This document shows positions 1 to 8,597 of a DNA stretch of 23,166 nucleotides, piece by piece. Numbering within the stretch: position 1 is the first letter of the stretch; each line of letters opens with the position of its first letter. The position numbers and the translations under genes were made by a program. This DNA is from JAIOSM01 sp964565415. Its GTDB lineage: Bacteria; Desulfobacterota; Desulfobacteria; Desulfobacterales; Desulfobacteraceae. The notes under the pieces were generated by a model, which did no database searches, was not told the origin of the DNA, and saw only the letters and a list, made by a program, of their open reading frames with translations. The DNA is taken from assembly GCA_964565415.1 (NCBI GenBank), contig CAZMEX010000056.1, positions 1 to 23,166 on the forward strand, in the 5' to 3' direction.

Positions 1-1818
1 TCAATACATGGCTTCAATTATATCCTTGAATGCTTCATTGACAAACTTGCGTTTGATTTTCATGGTGGGAGTTACTTCTCCGTCTTCTTCATAGAGTCGT
101 TTGGGAAGAATTGTGAATTTCCTGATATTTTCAACCCTGGCAAGGGTGTTATTTACATATTTAACTTCTTTGTCAATGAGTTTGATGATCTCTTCACTTT
201 TTGTTAAGTCTTTATAGGTGGAGAATTGAACTTTATTATCCTGGGCAAATTTGACAACATTGTCTTCATCAATCATGATAAGGCAGGACAAAAATTTTCG
301 TTTATCTCCAATCACAACAGCATCATTTATATAGATGCTTGCCTTAAGTTTATTCTCAATATACTGGGGGGTTATATTTTTACCGCCTGCTGTTACAATG
401 ATATCTTTTTTCCGGTCTGTTATGCTTAAAAAGCCGTCCCCATCAATTTCACCGATATCTCCTGTCAGGAGCCATCCATCCACAATGGTTTCAGCTGTAG
501 CTTCATCGCTTTTATAATATCCTTTAAACACGCCGGGAGATTTTACAAGAATTTCACCATCGTCAGCAATCTTTATATCTATACCTTTAAGGGCAATGCC
601 AACACTTCCAAATTTGGTTTTATTCTCCGGGGAGAGTGTGGTAACTCCGGTTCCTTCAGTTTGTCCATATCCTTCAATGAGATTGATTCCAATGGACTGG
701 AAAAAGTGCAGCACATCTTTTGAAATAGGGGCTGCTCCGGAAATAGCCACTCGAATATTTTCAAAACCCAGACGCTCTTTAAGTTTTCTGAAAATAGTGA
801 ACCATGCAAAAAAGTACAATATATTCAAGAAGGGGTTGACACGCCTTGAATCCATTGTAAGATTTGCACGTTTTTTACCTATTTTCAGGGCAGCTTTGAA
901 AACAATACGTTTAAACCATGTGGCATCATCCATTTTGATCATGATATTGGAGTAGTATTTTTCCCAGATTCGAGGCACTGCATATCCAATGGTAGGTGAG
1001 AGTTCAACCATGTTCTGCATGACCGTGTCAGGTTTTTCCACAAAATTGACAGTATAGGCAAATTTTATATTTATAAAGACTGAAAAAAGCCTTTCAAAAA
1101 CGTGGCACAACGGTAAAAAGGACAATACATTATCATCTTTTCTTATTTTAATAATTGACTCTACAGCTTCAGCCATCCATGTTATGTTTTTATGGCTCAG
1201 CATGGCACCCTTAGGAGGACCTGTAGTACCGGAAGTGTAGATTATCATTGCAGTATCATCTGGTTCTACATTGGTCTGCATCTCTTTAAAAAGTGCAGGA
1301 TTTTGTTTGTCTTTTTTGTCACCTTTTTCAAGTAAATCATCAAAAGTCATGACCATGGGATCTTTAAACGCATTAAGCCCCTTGGTATCCCAGACAATCA
1401 CTTTTTTCAAAAGGGGGGTCTTATCCCGGAACATTAAATACTTATCCAGCTGCTCTTCATTTTCAGCAAATAAAAATTTCGCATTGCAATGGTTAACTAT
1501 GTACTCCACCTGCTGCCATGCATTGGTAGCATAAACACCAACAGATATCCCGCCTATATTTTGGATCCCCATATCAGCCATAACCCATTCAATGCTGTTG
1601 TCGCCGATTATGCAAGCTGAATCACCTTTTTCAAACCCCATGGATATAAGGGCGCATCCGATTTTTTTTGCTGTATCATGATATTGGCTCCAGGTGATAT
1701 CACGCCAGAGCCCTAAATCTTTTGTTCGCAGCGCAACCTTTGAGCTGTTTTGGCTGACGGTTTCATTAAATACTTCAGGGACAGTTGTAAACAGTGTACT
1801 TACATTTTTCATCGCCAT
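1..1818 (-). CDS. AMP-forming long-chain-type acyl-CoA synthetase
   Basis: 605-residue ANL-superfamily enzyme, predicted to adenylate a carboxylic acid with ATP and transfer it to CoA in the cytoplasm. The AMP-binding loop YTSGTTGPPKG lies near residue 195. GYGQTEG follows, then the hinge region GWLLTGDIG...DRKKDIIVTAGGKN, and a C-terminal lysine motif TPTMKIKR about 20 residues from the end. Length and motif spacing fit the long-chain acyl-CoA synthetase (FadD15-like) branch. It is the last gene of a liv-type ABC operon. The upstream livF stop overlaps a second in-frame ATG (1812) as ATGA, so the true start may be 1812 rather than 1818; neither has a strong Shine-Dalgarno. The operon suggests that it activates the acid imported by the transporter. 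The substrate (fatty, aromatic or dicarboxylic) is not determined by the sequence. Confidence 0.93.
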   Translation of the reverse strand: MAMKNVSTLFTTVPEVFNETVSQNSSKVALRTKDLGLWRDITWSQYHDTAKKIGCALISMGFEKGDSACIIGDNSIEWVMADMGIQNIGGISVGVYATNAWQQVEYIVNHCNAKFLFAENEEQLDKYLMFRDKTPLLKKVIVWDTKGLNAFKDPMVMTFDDLLEKGDKKDKQNPALFKEMQTNVEPDDTAMIIYTSGTTGPPKGAMLSHKNITWMAEAVESIIKIRKDDNVLSFLPLCHVFERLFSVFINIKFAYTVNFVEKPDTVMQNMVELSPTIGYAVPRIWEKYYSNIMIKMDDATWFKRIVFKAALKIGKKRANLTMDSRRVNPFLNILYFFAWFTIFRKLKERLGFENIRVAISGAAPISKDVLHFFQSIGINLIEGYGQTEGTGVTTLSPENKTKFGSVGIALKGIDIKIADDGEILVKSPGVFKGYYKSDEATAETIVDGWLLTGDIGEIDGDGFLSITDRKKDIIVTAGGKNITPQYIENKLKASIYINDAVVIGDKRKFLSCLIMIDEDNVVKFAQDNKVQFSTYKDLTKSEEIIKLIDKEVKYVNNTLARVENIRKFTILPKRLYEEDGEVTPTMKIKRKFVNEAFKDIIEAMY

Positions 1819-2585
1819 GCTTTCTTTCTTTTCCAGCGCTGATATCCTTTTGCTGATGTTTCTGATTTTATACCAAGGTAAAACTCTTTTACATCTTTAT
1901 CATTTAGAAGATCCTTTGATTTGCCCTTCATCACAAACCGTCCGTTTTCCAATATTAATCCGGTGGAAGAGATGGAAAGTGCCATGTTTGCATTTTGTTC
2001 AACCAGAAGGATGGTTGTGCCCTGCAAGTTTATCTCTTTGACAATGGCAAAAATCTCCTTTACTAAAATGGGAGAAAGTCCCAGGGATGGTTCGTCAAGT
2101 ATTAAAAGCCTGGGCTTAAGCATTAAAGCTCTTCCAATGGCAAGCATCTGCTGTTCTCCGCCGGAGAGTGTTCCTGCCCACTGGTTTGTTCTCTTCTTTA
2201 AAACAGGAAAATAGGTGTAAACTTTATCAATATCCTGTTTTATCTTTAAAGAGTCGTTCCGGATATAAGCACCCATTAGCAGGTGCTCATGGACAGTAAG
2301 TTCTTCAAAAATCTCCCGGCCCTCCGGGACATAGGCAATACCTTTTCTTACAATTTTATCAGTATCCATATGCTGAATAGGAGAACCTTCATATTCAATG
2401 GTGCCCTTATCAGGCTGATCTTCTATTAATCCCATTATGGTTTTTAAAATGGTTGATTTGCCCGCGCCATTATTGCCTAAAATAGCTGTGATACTTCCCT
2501 CTTCAACGGCAAAGGAAGTTCCGCGGATTGCATAGACAAGGTCATAATAGGTTTCAATATTTTTTACTTCCAGCAGATTTGTCAT
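1809..2585 (-). CDS. livF: Branched-chain amino acid-type ABC transporter ATPase LivF
   Basis: 258-residue cytoplasmic ATPase of the HAAT (Liv) family. Walker A is GNNGAGKST at residues 37-45, the signature is LSGGEQQ, and Walker B is LLILDEPSLGL followed by the H-loop-like region LLVEQN. GIAYVPEGREIF is typical of LivF. The C-terminus carries a basic tail (KGYQRWKRKKAWR) that extends past the usual end of the domain and reaches into the downstream synthetase gene. Start ATG lies 3 bases after the livG stop with a GGGAG ribosome site. It pairs with LivG to drive the LivH/LivM permease. Confidence 0.95.
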   Translation of the reverse strand: MTNLLEVKNIETYYDLVYAIRGTSFAVEEGSITAILGNNGAGKSTILKTIMGLIEDQPDKGTIEYEGSPIQHMDTDKIVRKGIAYVPEGREIFEELTVHEHLLMGAYIRNDSLKIKQDIDKVYTYFPVLKKRTNQWAGTLSGGEQQMLAIGRALMLKPRLLILDEPSLGLSPILVKEIFAIVKEINLQGTTILLVEQNANMALSISSTGLILENGRFVMKGKSKDLLNDKDVKEFYLGIKSETSAKGYQRWKRKKAWR

Positions 2586-2588
2586 GGG

Positions 2589-3368
2589 CTAATCTCCCTC
2601 ACCAATATATGCTTTGAGGACTTCTTTATTTTGCTGAACCTGTTCAGGAGTTCCCAATGTAATCTGTTTTCCAAAATTAATAGCCAGGACGCGGTTTGAA
2701 ATATCCATGACCATTTTCATATCATGTTCAATAAGCAGGATGGAGATTCCTAGATCTGTTTGTATATCCTTGATCCAGAAAATCATATCCTGTTTTTCCT
2801 CTGAATTCATACCTGCACAGGGCTCATCAAGTAAAAGTAGTGAAGGTTCCAAAGCAAGCGCTCTGCCAAGCTCAATCAGTTTTTGTGTTCCATAGGGCAG
2901 TGAACCCACAAATTTATTGCGCACATTCTGAAGTTCCAGAAGGTCAATAATCTCCTCCACTTTTTTCCTGTGCCGTATCTCTTCTTTAGCTGCAAAAGAT
3001 GACCTTCCCCACATGAACATTCCTCTTAGTAATCCTGTTTCCATATGAATATGACGACCAAGCATTATATTTTCCATGGTGTTCATATGGGAAAAGAGCT
3101 CAATGTTTTGAAATGTCCTTGCTATACCCATTCTGGCAATTGTATACGGTTTTTTATTCTCAACAGATTTATTATTAAACTTGATGCTGCCATGGTCAGG
3201 TTTATAAAGCCCGGATATACAATTGAAAAGGGTGGTCTTTCCCGCGCCATTTGGACCGATCACGGAAAAGATTTCACCCTTGTTCATGGAAAAGTTGATA
3301 TCCTGCAGAGCTTGTATTCCACCAAAAGAGATGGACAGATTGCCAATCTTGAAAAAAGAAGGCGCCAT
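2589..3368 (-). CDS. livG: Branched-chain amino acid-type ABC transporter ATPase LivG
   Basis: 259-residue ATPase, the second of the pair. Walker A is GPNGAGKT near residue 38. The signature is a degenerate PYGTQKLIELGRAL, as is common in LivG where LSYGQQR replaces LSGGQ. Walker B is LLLLDEPCAGM and the H-loop is LLIEHDM. The LivG-specific segment GIARTFQNIELF is present. The start codon is 1 base after the stop of the binding-protein gene (TAATATG), so translation is probably coupled. Length is normal for the family. Confidence 0.95.
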   Translation of the reverse strand: MAPSFFKIGNLSISFGGIQALQDINFSMNKGEIFSVIGPNGAGKTTLFNCISGLYKPDHGSIKFNNKSVENKKPYTIARMGIARTFQNIELFSHMNTMENIMLGRHIHMETGLLRGMFMWGRSSFAAKEEIRHRKKVEEIIDLLELQNVRNKFVGSLPYGTQKLIELGRALALEPSLLLLDEPCAGMNSEEKQDMIFWIKDIQTDLGISILLIEHDMKMVMDISNRVLAINFGKQITLGTPEQVQQNKEVLKAYIGEGD

Positions 3369-3369
3369 A

Positions 3370-4560
3370 TTACTTAATATCCATCCAGTCAGTCAGTTTT
3401 TTTGCTTTTCCTCCTGCAAGGCACTGAACTAAGAAAGTCCGGGATGTGCCCTGGCGTGAGTACATATCATTTTTGTCAAAGGGTTTATAGCTGACCTCAG
3501 GGCCAATTCCTTTAAATCCTCTCAGGTTCTCCATTTGATCAATAAATCTCTCTCTTGTAAGATTCCTCCCACTCTTTTTTAAAGCTTCAATCATGGGTTC
3601 TGTAAAAATTATACCTGCATAATAGAACATACCCCATCTCTCCTCTTTGGCTGCATATTTATCAAAGATTTCTTTTTTATACTTTTGAAGTAATGGGTTG
3701 TCTGAATCAGGGAGTTCACCAAGAGTACCTGTGATAACACCTTCCCACAGCCCTTTTGTTATGTGCATCATAAATGGAAAATCACAGGTTGTACTTGTGC
3801 TCATAAATTGTGGTGCAAATTTCATGGCTTTGCTGATACCCACAATTCTTGCAGAATGACCAACTGTTGTCCACATTAAAACCAAGTCAGCTTTGGATTT
3901 TCTCAGTTTCATTACATGGGGTTTAAGGTCAGAGTCCCTTGCTTCCATGGGCACTTGGGCAACTGTTTTCATACCATGTGCCTTTAGCTCGAAGATAGCA
4001 CCCCTGAGGCCGTTTTTTCCATATTCATCATTCAGGTAAGCCACGGCAATCCGTTTTTTCCCCAATTTTTCAATGGCATATCTAATTAATGCCTTTGCCT
4101 CTCCTTTGTAAAGGGGATACACAGCAAACATATTTTTTGTGGGAGGGTCAACAAAGTTAATGGAACCTGTTGCAGGTCCTACCCAGGGGATATCTCTTTC
4201 AGCCAGGTAATCTCTTACTGCAAGTCCCGGAGATGTACCCACACCACATGCCCAGGCAAATATTCCAGTGCCTTCCTGGAGTTCTTTTACACCGGCTTTT
4301 GTTTTGGCTGGATTATATCCATCATCAAACATATGATAAACAATTTTTCTGCCATTGATACCGCCATTGGCATTGATCCATTTAAAATAGTCACGGGTAC
4401 CCCTTGCAACATTACCCCATGCAGCAGCAGGACCGGTCTGGGGTCCCCATTGCCCAAGATGGATTTCTGTACCTGTTAACCCCTCTTCGGCAAGGGTAGT
4501 CAAGGTGAAACTTAAGCAAAAAGCAAGAGTAATAAATAGAGCAAACATTAATTTTTTCAT
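3370..4560 (-). CDS. Periplasmic substrate-binding protein of the Liv-type ABC importer
   Basis: About 396 residues, Leu/Ile/Val-binding-protein fold (type I periplasmic binding protein, Peripla_BP_6). A Sec signal peptide MKKLMFALFITLAFC... ends near TLA-EE. The mature part starts IHLGQWGPQTGPAAAWG, the usual ligand-binding first strand, and contains GINGRKI and VAYLNDEYG. Three consecutive ATGs occur at the start; the third (4560) sits 6 bases after GGAG and is chosen over the first (4566), which directly abuts the ribosome site. It defines the importer's specificity, but residues alone do not tell amino acid from carboxylate. The acyl-CoA synthetase in the same operon favours an organic acid. 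Confidence 0.92.
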   Translation of the reverse strand: MKKLMFALFITLAFCLSFTLTTLAEEGLTGTEIHLGQWGPQTGPAAAWGNVARGTRDYFKWINANGGINGRKIVYHMFDDGYNPAKTKAGVKELQEGTGIFAWACGVGTSPGLAVRDYLAERDIPWVGPATGSINFVDPPTKNMFAVYPLYKGEAKALIRYAIEKLGKKRIAVAYLNDEYGKNGLRGAIFELKAHGMKTVAQVPMEARDSDLKPHVMKLRKSKADLVLMWTTVGHSARIVGISKAMKFAPQFMSTSTTCDFPFMMHITKGLWEGVITGTLGELPDSDNPLLQKYKKEIFDKYAAKEERWGMFYYAGIIFTEPMIEALKKSGRNLTRERFIDQMENLRGFKGIGPEVSYKPFDKNDMYSRQGTSRTFLVQCLAGGKAKKLTDWMDIK

Positions 4561-4617
4561 CATCATCTCCTTTTTAAATGATCATTGGTTATATTTTAAG
4601 TTTAATTCACAAACCGT

Positions 4618-5493
4618 TTAAACTTTTTTAATATAGTGCTTTGCAAAAAGACCACTGGGTTTAACGCACAGGACAACCACAATAATAACAAAGGCAACAA
4701 CTGTCTTAAACTCAATGGATATATACCCGCCAAACAGATGTTCAATAATACCCAGGAGATAGGCTGCAACCACAGCTCCGGGCAGCGAGGTCATCCCTCC
4801 CATTACTGCTGCGGCAAACCCCTTTAACATAGGGTCCCACATCATATATGGGTGCATGATAACAGGAGAGATTAAAAATCCTGCAACAGCTCCCACAAAA
4901 GAAGAAATACCCCAGGTCATCATTAAGATACGATTTATCCTTACCCCTACAATTTGTGCTGCAACGCTGTTTTGCTGGGTTGCTTTCATGGCAAGACCAA
5001 GTTTTGAAAACTTAAAGAAGCAGAACAGTACAACCATTAAAAACAGCGCAGTCACCAAAGTCAGTACCTCAAGCTTGGTGATAAATATATCTCCCAGAAT
5101 AAAACTGTCATAGGGTCCCAGGGGAAAGGGCATTACTTTGTGGTCAGCACCAAATTTCCAGGATACAAATCCTAAAAGAACCATCTCAATGCCAATGGTT
5201 ATAACTATCATCCCTAAAACATTTGGTTCCTTTGCTCTTCTTAAAATAGCAAATTCCAGAAAACATCCCAGAACAACTGCAAATATAAAAGCTGAAAGAA
5301 AAGCAGTATAAACGGACATATTCATCTGGGTTAAAAGCATCATGGCAAAAAAAGATGAAATAAGTGCCATTTCACCCTGGGCAAAATTCGGTACCTGGGA
5401 AGTTTTATAGATAATTACCATGGCAAGCCCCATAAGTGCATAGGAACTTCCTACTGCAATACCACTGACAATCATTTGGATAAAATCAATCAT
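4618..5493 (-). CDS. livH: Branched-chain amino acid-type ABC permease LivH
   Basis: 291-residue integral membrane permease with about eight hydrophobic segments. Family hallmarks are YALMGLAMVIIYKTSQVPNFAQGEMA near the N-terminus and the cytoplasmic coupling loop region KFGLAMKATQQN-like sequence KLGLAMKATQQNSVAAQIVG. SSFVGAVAGFLISPV and the C-terminal GFAAAVMGGMTSLPGAVV also match LivH. The GGAG ribosome site lies 5 bases before the ATG. The gene sits 24 bases after livM and 57 bases before the binding-protein gene in the same operon. Confidence 0.94.
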   Translation of the reverse strand: MIDFIQMIVSGIAVGSSYALMGLAMVIIYKTSQVPNFAQGEMALISSFFAMMLLTQMNMSVYTAFLSAFIFAVVLGCFLEFAILRRAKEPNVLGMIVITIGIEMVLLGFVSWKFGADHKVMPFPLGPYDSFILGDIFITKLEVLTLVTALFLMVVLFCFFKFSKLGLAMKATQQNSVAAQIVGVRINRILMMTWGISSFVGAVAGFLISPVIMHPYMMWDPMLKGFAAAVMGGMTSLPGAVVAAYLLGIIEHLFGGYISIEFKTVVAFVIIVVVLCVKPSGLFAKHYIKKV

Positions 5494-5517
5494 CTTATCT
5501 CCAGAGTTTAAATCAGG

Positions 5518-6567
5518 TTAAAACGGCCATGTCCGCCAATATTTTTTTGTGCGGATCCAGACTCCGTAGAGTCCAAGAGGTTCAAACAGCATGATAAGAA
5601 TCATAATGGAACCAAAAACAATATATTGTATATTTGAAACACCTGTTAAGGAAAACCATGATTCTGAAAGGCTTTTCAACCAGTCACCCATATAAGGAAT
5701 ATCAAGAATGTTTCTTAATTTTAAATCCAGCCAGCAAAGAAGTGTAGCTCCGGCAATGGAACCCATCATTGACCCAAGACCTCCCACAACAACCATTGCA
5801 AGAAACATTATGGACATCATCAGGGTAAATATTTCAGGTTCAATAAATTGCAGGACAAAAGCATATAAACCGCCTGCAATGCCTGCATAAAATGCGCTTA
5901 TTGCAAAGGCAAGTGTTTTGTAATAAAGAATATTGATTCCCATGGTCTGGGCAGCAATGTCAGCATCCCTTATGGCTATAAAAGCTCTTCCCACACGGGT
6001 TTTAGTAAGGTTTCGCATGAAAAACAATAAGACAATCGTAAGGGTGATCAATAAAAAATAAAACTCTTTATCGGTATTTATAACAAAGGAGCCAATTGTA
6101 ATATCCGGAGTATGAAGCCCGTCTCTTCCACCAAAAATTTCAATACGACCGATAATTTGAGTAATGGTCAACCCAAACCCCAGAGTTGCAATGGCAAGAT
6201 AGGGACCCTCCAGACGTAAGGCCGGCAGACCAAGTAAAAACCCAAAACAGGCAGCAATCAATGCAGAGCAGGGCAGGGCAAGAAGAAAGGGAAGACCTGC
6301 CTTTACCATGAGGGTTACAGTACCGTACGCACCAATGGCAAAAAAGCCGGCATGACCAAGCGATATCTGCCCTGTATACCCAACCAGAAGGTTTAATCCT
6401 GTTACGACAATGATGTTGATTGCAATGTAATTTGCCACATAAATATAATAATTATCCACAAAAAAGGGGAGGAGATATAGAAATCCCAGAAGTATTGCAA
6501 ACCAGAAAATGACAACCTTTGAGTCAAAAAGCTGAACATCCTCATAATAGTCTTTCTTCATGTCCAT
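5518..6567 (-). CDS. livM: Branched-chain amino acid-type ABC permease LivM
   Basis: 349-residue permease and first gene of the operon. It shows the LivM motif GYTGQISLGHAGFFAIGAY, the coupling-loop segment GRAFIAIRDADIAAQTMGI, and MFLAMVVVGGLGSMMGSIAGA. Hydrophobic segments fill most of the length, with a short polar N-terminus (DMKKDYYED). The ATG at 6567 has AAGGA 9 bases upstream; a second in-frame ATG is two codons later. A candidate sigma70 promoter lies about 90-110 bases upstream. Confidence 0.94.
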   Translation of the reverse strand: MDMKKDYYEDVQLFDSKVVIFWFAILLGFLYLLPFFVDNYYIYVANYIAINIIVVTGLNLLVGYTGQISLGHAGFFAIGAYGTVTLMVKAGLPFLLALPCSALIAACFGFLLGLPALRLEGPYLAIATLGFGLTITQIIGRIEIFGGRDGLHTPDITIGSFVINTDKEFYFLLITLTIVLLFFMRNLTKTRVGRAFIAIRDADIAAQTMGINILYYKTLAFAISAFYAGIAGGLYAFVLQFIEPEIFTLMMSIMFLAMVVVGGLGSMMGSIAGATLLCWLDLKLRNILDIPYMGDWLKSLSESWFSLTGVSNIQYIVFGSIMILIMLFEPLGLYGVWIRTKKYWRTWPF

Positions 6568-6649
6568 GGAAAATTATCCTTTTTGTGCCTGATGGTTCAT
6601 TCTAACGGTTAATTGAGATACAATTTTGTCTGTTTTTGGAACTTCCCAC

Positions 6650-6679
6650 ACTCTATTTTTAAAGCTGGCTGATTGTCAA
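6650..6679 (-). promoter_or_regulatory. Candidate sigma70 promoter for the liv/acyl-CoA synthetase operon
   Basis: On the minus strand TTGACA (6674-6679) is followed after 18 bases by TAGAGT (6650-6655). The -35 is perfect and the -10 matches at four of six positions. It is the only good candidate in the 173-base gap between the moeA-like gene and livM. The long leader is otherwise without obvious structure. Confidence 0.4.
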
Positions 6680-6687
6680 GGGAAAAA

Positions 6688-6720
6688 GGATAATAGAAGA
6701 AATAATTTGTTTGATTATCC
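6688..6720 (-). terminator. Possible weak terminator after the molybdopterin-binding protein gene
   Basis: On the minus strand, 20 bases after the stop codon, GGATAAT and ATTATCC form a 7-bp stem around a 19-base loop, followed directly by TTTTT. The AT-rich stem and large loop make it weak. It lies just upstream of the liv promoter candidate, where a transcript boundary would be expected. Confidence 0.3.
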
Positions 6721-6740
6721 ATGGACATATTATATCAATT

Positions 6741-7793
6741 TTATGATTTTCCAAAGGGACACATGGGGAATATGCATGGTTTGCAGTTTTGGCATAACCC
6801 TCCGTGGCAGAGCTTTGCAAGCTCTCTTTTGCCGGGTTTTTCTCCAACCATAATCCTGGGAAATATAAGGTCAAAAATTGTAGTTTTATGATGCAGTCCA
6901 CAGGCAGGAATACCCATGACAGAAGTGGTATCTGAATATCCTAAAAGAAACATGGCACCGGGCAGTACTGCTGATGAATAATGTATATGGTCAAACCCTG
7001 CCTGTTCAATTGCAAATCTTGTAACATCATCAGGATCAACAGACATGCCTCCGGTTGTGATAATAAGATCAGTATCTTTATCCAGATAGGATTTGATCTG
7101 GCTGGTAATCAAAGTCTGATCATCAGGGAGAATAACAGTCTCTTCCAGGGTGGCACCAAGGGCTTTGATTTTCTTTTCAACTATGGTTTTAAATTTATCC
7201 TGAATAAGTCCATTATATACTTCATTTCCTGTGATTATAAGTCTGATTTTCATTGGGTTGAACATGCTTACGGAGAATACAGGATAGTTTTGTTTTGCCG
7301 TTGCTAAAGCTTTATTGAGCTCTTCTCTTTTGATTACCAGGGGTATTGCACGGGTTGCTGCAAGGCTGTCGTTTTTGCTGACACAATGATTATTATGAAT
7401 ACTTGCACACATAACATCATCAATCATATTAAAGTCAATAAGCGCTTCAATATTAACCTTTAAAAGTCCCGGATAAGCTGCTTTCAATTCAAGTTTTCCT
7501 TCACTGGGGTTTGCTGAAAATATTACGCCGGGTCCTGAAAGTGCAGATGCAAGTTCAACCACAGCATCATCTTCATGGACTTCATTTTTTTTTAAATCAA
7601 GAACATAAAGATTGTTTTTACCCATGCGCATTAATCTGCATAAATCTTCCTGTTTGATTTTGTGACCTTTTTTAAATGCCGGACCTTTATGTCTGCCGGG
7701 AATAATCTCTGTCATATCGTGGGCAAGGGTTGTACCTGCAGCCTGATCAATGGGTATGGTTCTAAAGGGTGAAACAGCTGTTCTTTCATACAT
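6741..7793 (-). CDS. MoeA/MogA-like molybdopterin-binding protein with Cys-rich C-terminus
   Basis: About 350 residues. The N-terminal third (MYERTAVSPFRTIPIDQAAGTTL...IIPGRHKGPAFKKGH) resembles the MoeA linker region. The C-terminal half is a MoCF-biosynthesis (MogA/MoaB) fold with LIITGNEVY, then TDLIITTGGMSVDPDDVTR, the molybdopterin/AMP-binding loop, and VLPGAMFLLGY. It ends in a cysteine cluster, CHGGLCQNCKPCIFPMCPFG, that could bind a metal or an Fe-S cluster. The start at 7793 overlaps the end of the fmdE-like gene by 8 bases and has GGAG 7 bases upstream; an upstream ATG at 7841 lacks this support. Coupling to FmdE and the shared palindrome suggest a role in Mo/W cofactor handling or insertion. 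It is not a canonical full-length MoeA; exact function is unknown. Confidence 0.85.
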   Translation of the reverse strand: MYERTAVSPFRTIPIDQAAGTTLAHDMTEIIPGRHKGPAFKKGHKIKQEDLCRLMRMGKNNLYVLDLKKNEVHEDDAVVELASALSGPGVIFSANPSEGKLELKAAYPGLLKVNIEALIDFNMIDDVMCASIHNNHCVSKNDSLAATRAIPLVIKREELNKALATAKQNYPVFSVSMFNPMKIRLIITGNEVYNGLIQDKFKTIVEKKIKALGATLEETVILPDDQTLITSQIKSYLDKDTDLIITTGGMSVDPDDVTRFAIEQAGFDHIHYSSAVLPGAMFLLGYSDTTSVMGIPACGLHHKTTIFDLIFPRIMVGEKPGKRELAKLCHGGLCQNCKPCIFPMCPFGKS

Positions 7794-8394
7794 CTTTTTT
7801 CTCCAATCTTTTAACTGGTTGCCAGTAAGCTCCATAAGCACAGGATTTGCAGAGGATTTTATTGTTTTTCAGCACTTCACGTTTATCCCTTACAATAATA
7901 CCGCACTCTGCACACTCAGCTTTGAATCCGGCAGGACCCGGCATATCACAGGCAGGTATATCACACACAACTTCATCAATGGTAAAAAGCTCGGCAGTGC
8001 TCATTTTTTTGTATGCCTCAAGCTGCTGCTGTGTTTTGTCTGTAATGTGAGGTGCATATACTTTAGCAAGATCCCGGGAATCTTCTCTGGAGACAATTCT
8101 GAAAGCTTTTCGGGTCTCAAGGTTTACAAATGTAGCAGCCATGATACCATTGTCTATGAATTTTAAAGATCTTCTTCCAAGTTTTACTCCGGTAACAAAT
8201 GATATGGCATCTGTGGCACATCTGTCGATCTCAACATAGATAATAAGTTTTTTTATCTGGGGCATGACAGAAGGATTGTCAAGTCCAATAAGGTTACAGC
8301 CCAGCATTGCCATGCGTACACCTACAACCTGCCCGGGGCAGAGATGCCCATGGGCTTTGGCAGACCCGTTTAGCAGAGTGTTAAAATCTTCCAT
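7786..8394 (-). CDS. FmdE-family protein with C-terminal zinc ribbon
   Basis: 202 residues. The N-terminal FmdE domain shows AHGHLCPGQVVGVRMA at residues 14-29, then CATDAISFVTGVKLGRRSLKF and FVNLETRKAFRI. The C-terminal part is a TraR/DksA-like zinc ribbon (CDIPACDMPG...CAECG...ILCKSCAYG). FmdE was named after a protein encoded with molybdenum formylmethanofuran dehydrogenase; in deltaproteobacteria it often accompanies molybdopterin genes. First gene of a two-gene unit whose second ORF overlaps it. The 46-bp palindrome ends 30 bases before the ATG, so a ModE-type regulator probably controls it. Biochemical role unproven. Confidence 0.88.
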   Translation of the reverse strand: MEDFNTLLNGSAKAHGHLCPGQVVGVRMAMLGCNLIGLDNPSVMPQIKKLIIYVEIDRCATDAISFVTGVKLGRRSLKFIDNGIMAATFVNLETRKAFRIVSREDSRDLAKVYAPHITDKTQQQLEAYKKMSTAELFTIDEVVCDIPACDMPGPAGFKAECAECGIIVRDKREVLKNNKILCKSCAYGAYWQPVKRLEKKDV

Positions 8395-8423
8395 TTGTTA
8401 TGCCCCACAACTTAAATTAATGC

Positions 8424-8469
8424 TTTCTCCTTGACCTTATGTTAATTTTAACATAAGGTCAAGGAGAAA
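8424..8469. promoter_or_regulatory. Large palindrome, probable ModE-type operator upstream of fmdE
   Basis: Two perfect 22-base arms (8424-8445 and 8448-8469) are separated by TT. The core half-sites are TTGACCTTATGT (8431-8442) and ACATAAGGTCAA (8451-8462), 8 bases apart. Exactly the same half-sites and spacing recur at 13978-14009, next to the ModE-like regulator gene. Neither strand has a T-run after the hairpin, so it is not a normal intrinsic terminator. Location 30 bases before the fmdE start fits repression or activation of that transcript. Confidence 0.75.
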
Positions 8470-8597
8470 AGAAAATAATAAGTTTGATAACGCAATGCCC
8501 CGTGATATTTTTTTAAGGATACTTCCTTACTTATTTGTGCTTCTTTAACTAAGCTGTTAAAGCTGCCTTGGAAATATTAATACAACTCGAATTCAGA

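Noticed and set aside
8424..8469. The long hairpin as an intrinsic terminator of the DUF2325 gene
   Set aside because: No T-run follows the stem on either strand, and the same half-sites and spacing recur upstream of a different gene next to a regulator, which fits an operator better.
8543..8562. Inverted repeat CTTTAAC/GTTAAAG downstream of the DUF2325 gene
   Set aside because: Short AT-rich 7-bp arms, no T-run, and no second copy; likely chance.
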